Source: Actinomycetales bacterium
Lineage (GTDB): Bacteria > Actinomycetota > Actinomycetes > S36-B12
DNA length: 64,000 nucleotides
Reading direction: 5' to 3'
Assembly: GCA_018970025.1 (NCBI GenBank)
Contig: JAGWXF010000003.1
Coordinates: 62,001-126,000, forward strand
In this document: piece after piece, positions 62,586-64,000 of the stretch
Layout of the letters: each line of letters begins with the position of its first letter
Numbering within the stretch: the first letter of the stretch is position 1
Program-made: the position numbers and the translations under genes
The notes under the pieces: model-generated
Database searches by the model: none
Told to the model about the DNA's origin: nothing
Seen by the model: only the letters and a program-made list of their open reading frames with translations

Positions 62586-64000
62586 ATGGCTGCTCGACGC
62601 TCATTGCTGGCCGTGCCCGTCAGTGCACGCCTAGCGTGCCTGGCCTTCGCGGCCTGGGTCGCCGTCGCCGGCTGCGGCTCCAGCCAGACGCTGCCGGCCG
62701 TGGGTGCCTCCGGTATCAACGGGCAGGTCGCCGCGGATGGCTCCGGCGGCTTCGCCCAGCCCGACTGTGCCGGCATCGATCCGCAGGCCTGCATCGCGAG
62801 CGGCTTCGTGCCTGATGTGAATGGCTTCAGCTTCAAGAACTGGGCCGGCACCGGCTCGATCGATGCCACCACCATGGTCGCGCTGTTCGGCAAGGAATCC
62901 GTCTGCGCAGATGCAGCCTCCGACGACTGCCAGGTGCTGCCCGCTGCCCAGCAGTGGGCCGATCAGGTGAACCAGGCGATGAACGGCGGTCACTGCGAGG
63001 GCATGGCTACGCTTCCGCAGCGGATCTTCACCGACCCCACGCTGCTCAGTGGTATCAGCCCGTCAGCCGCGAACACCTTCGCGCTCTCCAAGGAGGACCC
63101 CAAGGTCACGTCGGCCATCGAGTTCTGGTGGACGACCCAGATGTTCCCTGCCGTGCAGGAGGCCTTCACGTCCTTCCACGATCAGGAGCCGACGCAGGTC
63201 GTCGATGCCCTGAAGGCGGGCCTCGCCGACGGCACGAACTACACGATGGCCATCTACTCCGACACCGGCGCAGGCCATTCGGTCACCCCGATCGCGGTCA
63301 CCTTCGACGGCTCGCAGTACGCGATCTCGATCTACGACAACAACTACCCCGGGACGGTTCAGCACGTGATGGTCGACCCGGCGACCCAGCGCTGGAGCTA
63401 TGCAGCGGGGACAACCAATCCGGATTCGCCGACCACCGGCTGGGAAGGCGGCACGGGCACGATCGACCTGACACCGATGTCCATCCGCGAGGTCCCCACC
63501 GGTGCGCCCTTCAGCGTCGCCGAAGCGAAGGGATCGGCGTCGGTGCGCGGCGACTCCTCCAGCCTGCTCGTGACATCTGCCGATCCGGATACCCAGGTCG
63601 GCGTCAGCCTGACCATTGACGGCCGGACGTACGACACCACGCAAGGATTCACCGACCTGCCCGAGGGCGTCATCGCCCGGCCACTGCTCGGCGCGGGGAT
63701 GTCCGGGAACGGCATGTACGTCACGATCGATCGCACGGTCGTCCCCGAGTTCGAGGCCAGCGGCATCGCGCGCTCACGCCAGACCGGCGAGGTTGCCGCA
63801 GACCGCGACTACAGCATGTCCATCGACACCCCTGGCGTGCCACGGGTCAAGGTGGATACGACGACGACCGCCGGCCCGGCGCCGGACCCCACCTTTCGCG
63901 TCGCGGACACTGGCCGCGTCGATGTCACGACCCCGCCGGGGCGAGAAGCCCGGGCGAGCATCGCGAACGGCCAGAACGGCCTCGACCTGAGCCTGGCCGA
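62586..64000 (+). CDS. Lipoprotein with papain-like peptidase fold (3' partial)
   Basis: Not in the ORF track because it runs off the window. ATG 62586 follows AAGGAGG. A lipobox (AAWVAVAGCGSS) is followed by a domain with Cys in GGHCEGMATL, His in GAGHSVTPIAV and Asn/Asp in IYDNNYPG, in the order and spacing of a Cys-His-Asn protease triad. A beta-rich domain follows (from about residue 300). I infer a cell-surface cysteine peptidase or related hydrolase; the target is unknown. At least 471 codons are present. Confidence 0.72.
   Translation, partial: MAARRSLLAVPVSARLACLAFAAWVAVAGCGSSQTLPAVGASGINGQVAADGSGGFAQPDCAGIDPQACIASGFVPDVNGFSFKNWAGTGSIDATTMVALFGKESVCADAASDDCQVLPAAQQWADQVNQAMNGGHCEGMATLPQRIFTDPTLLSGISPSAANTFALSKEDPKVTSAIEFWWTTQMFPAVQEAFTSFHDQEPTQVVDALKAGLADGTNYTMAIYSDTGAGHSVTPIAVTFDGSQYAISIYDNNYPGTVQHVMVDPATQRWSYAAGTTNPDSPTTGWEGGTGTIDLTPMSIREVPTGAPFSVAEAKGSASVRGDSSSLLVTSADPDTQVGVSLTIDGRTYDTTQGFTDLPEGVIARPLLGAGMSGNGMYVTIDRTVVPEFEASGIARSRQTGEVAADRDYSMSIDTPGVPRVKVDTTTTAGPAPDPTFRVADTGRVDVTTPPGREARASIANGQNGLDLSLA

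Overview
The window is a 64 kb piece of a high-GC Gram-positive (Actinomycetota) chromosome. The evidence is uniformly G/C-ending codons, frequent GTG starts, many ATGA/GTGA stop-start overlaps, a fasR-fabD-fabH-acpP-fabF-accD-DUF3145 block of actinobacterial type, furA-katG, DUF3467, a septum-formation-like protein, CUT1 sugar transport genes without a dedicated ATPase, and a heliorhodopsin. The genus cannot be fixed from the sequence. No tRNA, rRNA, transposase, CRISPR array or phage gene was seen.

Layout. 0-7.6 kb: the 3' part of a VIT1-type transporter, then the FasR-headed type II fatty acid synthesis cluster, in which FabD carries a C-terminal biotinyl-like domain whose acceptor lysine is replaced by arginine. 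7.6-11.3 kb: DUF3145, TetR, S51 peptidase, SPFH and NfeD genes, then an array of 32-bp hairpin repeats. 11.3-22 kb, mostly minus strand: an aldo/keto reductase and IclR regulator, then a nine-gene run. This run encodes the lower meta-cleavage pathway (hydratase, acetaldehyde dehydrogenase, aldolase, decarboxylase, semialdehyde dehydrogenase), followed by an alpha/beta hydrolase, a RibD-type reductase, a divergent dihydropteroate-synthase-like protein and a CurA-like reductase. The ring-cleavage dioxygenase and the tautomerase are absent.

22-35.2 kb: pirin, then a divergent sugar-type cluster. A ROK regulator, two permeases and a binding lipoprotein lie on the minus strand. A translationally coupled seven-gene series lies on the plus strand: PIG-L deacetylase, AraM/glycerol-1-phosphate-dehydrogenase-like enzyme, ROK kinase, DegT aminotransferase, a second AraM-like enzyme, Gfo/Idh/MocA dehydrogenase and SIS isomerase/deaminase. 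I do not recognise this combination; it looks like uptake and metabolism of an N-acylated amino-sugar or aminocyclitol. A heliorhodopsin with all key residues follows at 35.2-36.0 kb.

37-44.5 kb is accessory-like and partly decayed: a truncated repeat-rich secreted protein, remnants of a surface-protein domain, a TagH/Wzt-type ABC ATPase and an OmpA-like domain, an FnIII protein, an RHH/PIN toxin-antitoxin pair, a small XRE regulator and a frameshifted GAF-LuxR regulator. 43.7-64 kb holds envelope and secreted proteins (septum-formation-like, M23 peptidase, phosphodiester glycosidase, glycosyltransferases, SGNH hydrolase, Vgb-like propeller), an amidase, a BacNav-type channel, a geranylgeranyl-reductase-like flavoprotein, two zinc alcohol dehydrogenases, furA-katG with a strong terminator, and a papain-like lipoprotein cut by the window end.

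A recurring feature is short perfect tandem repeats (12-36 bp) at gene ends and in intergenic spaces. In coding sequence their periods are always multiples of three.
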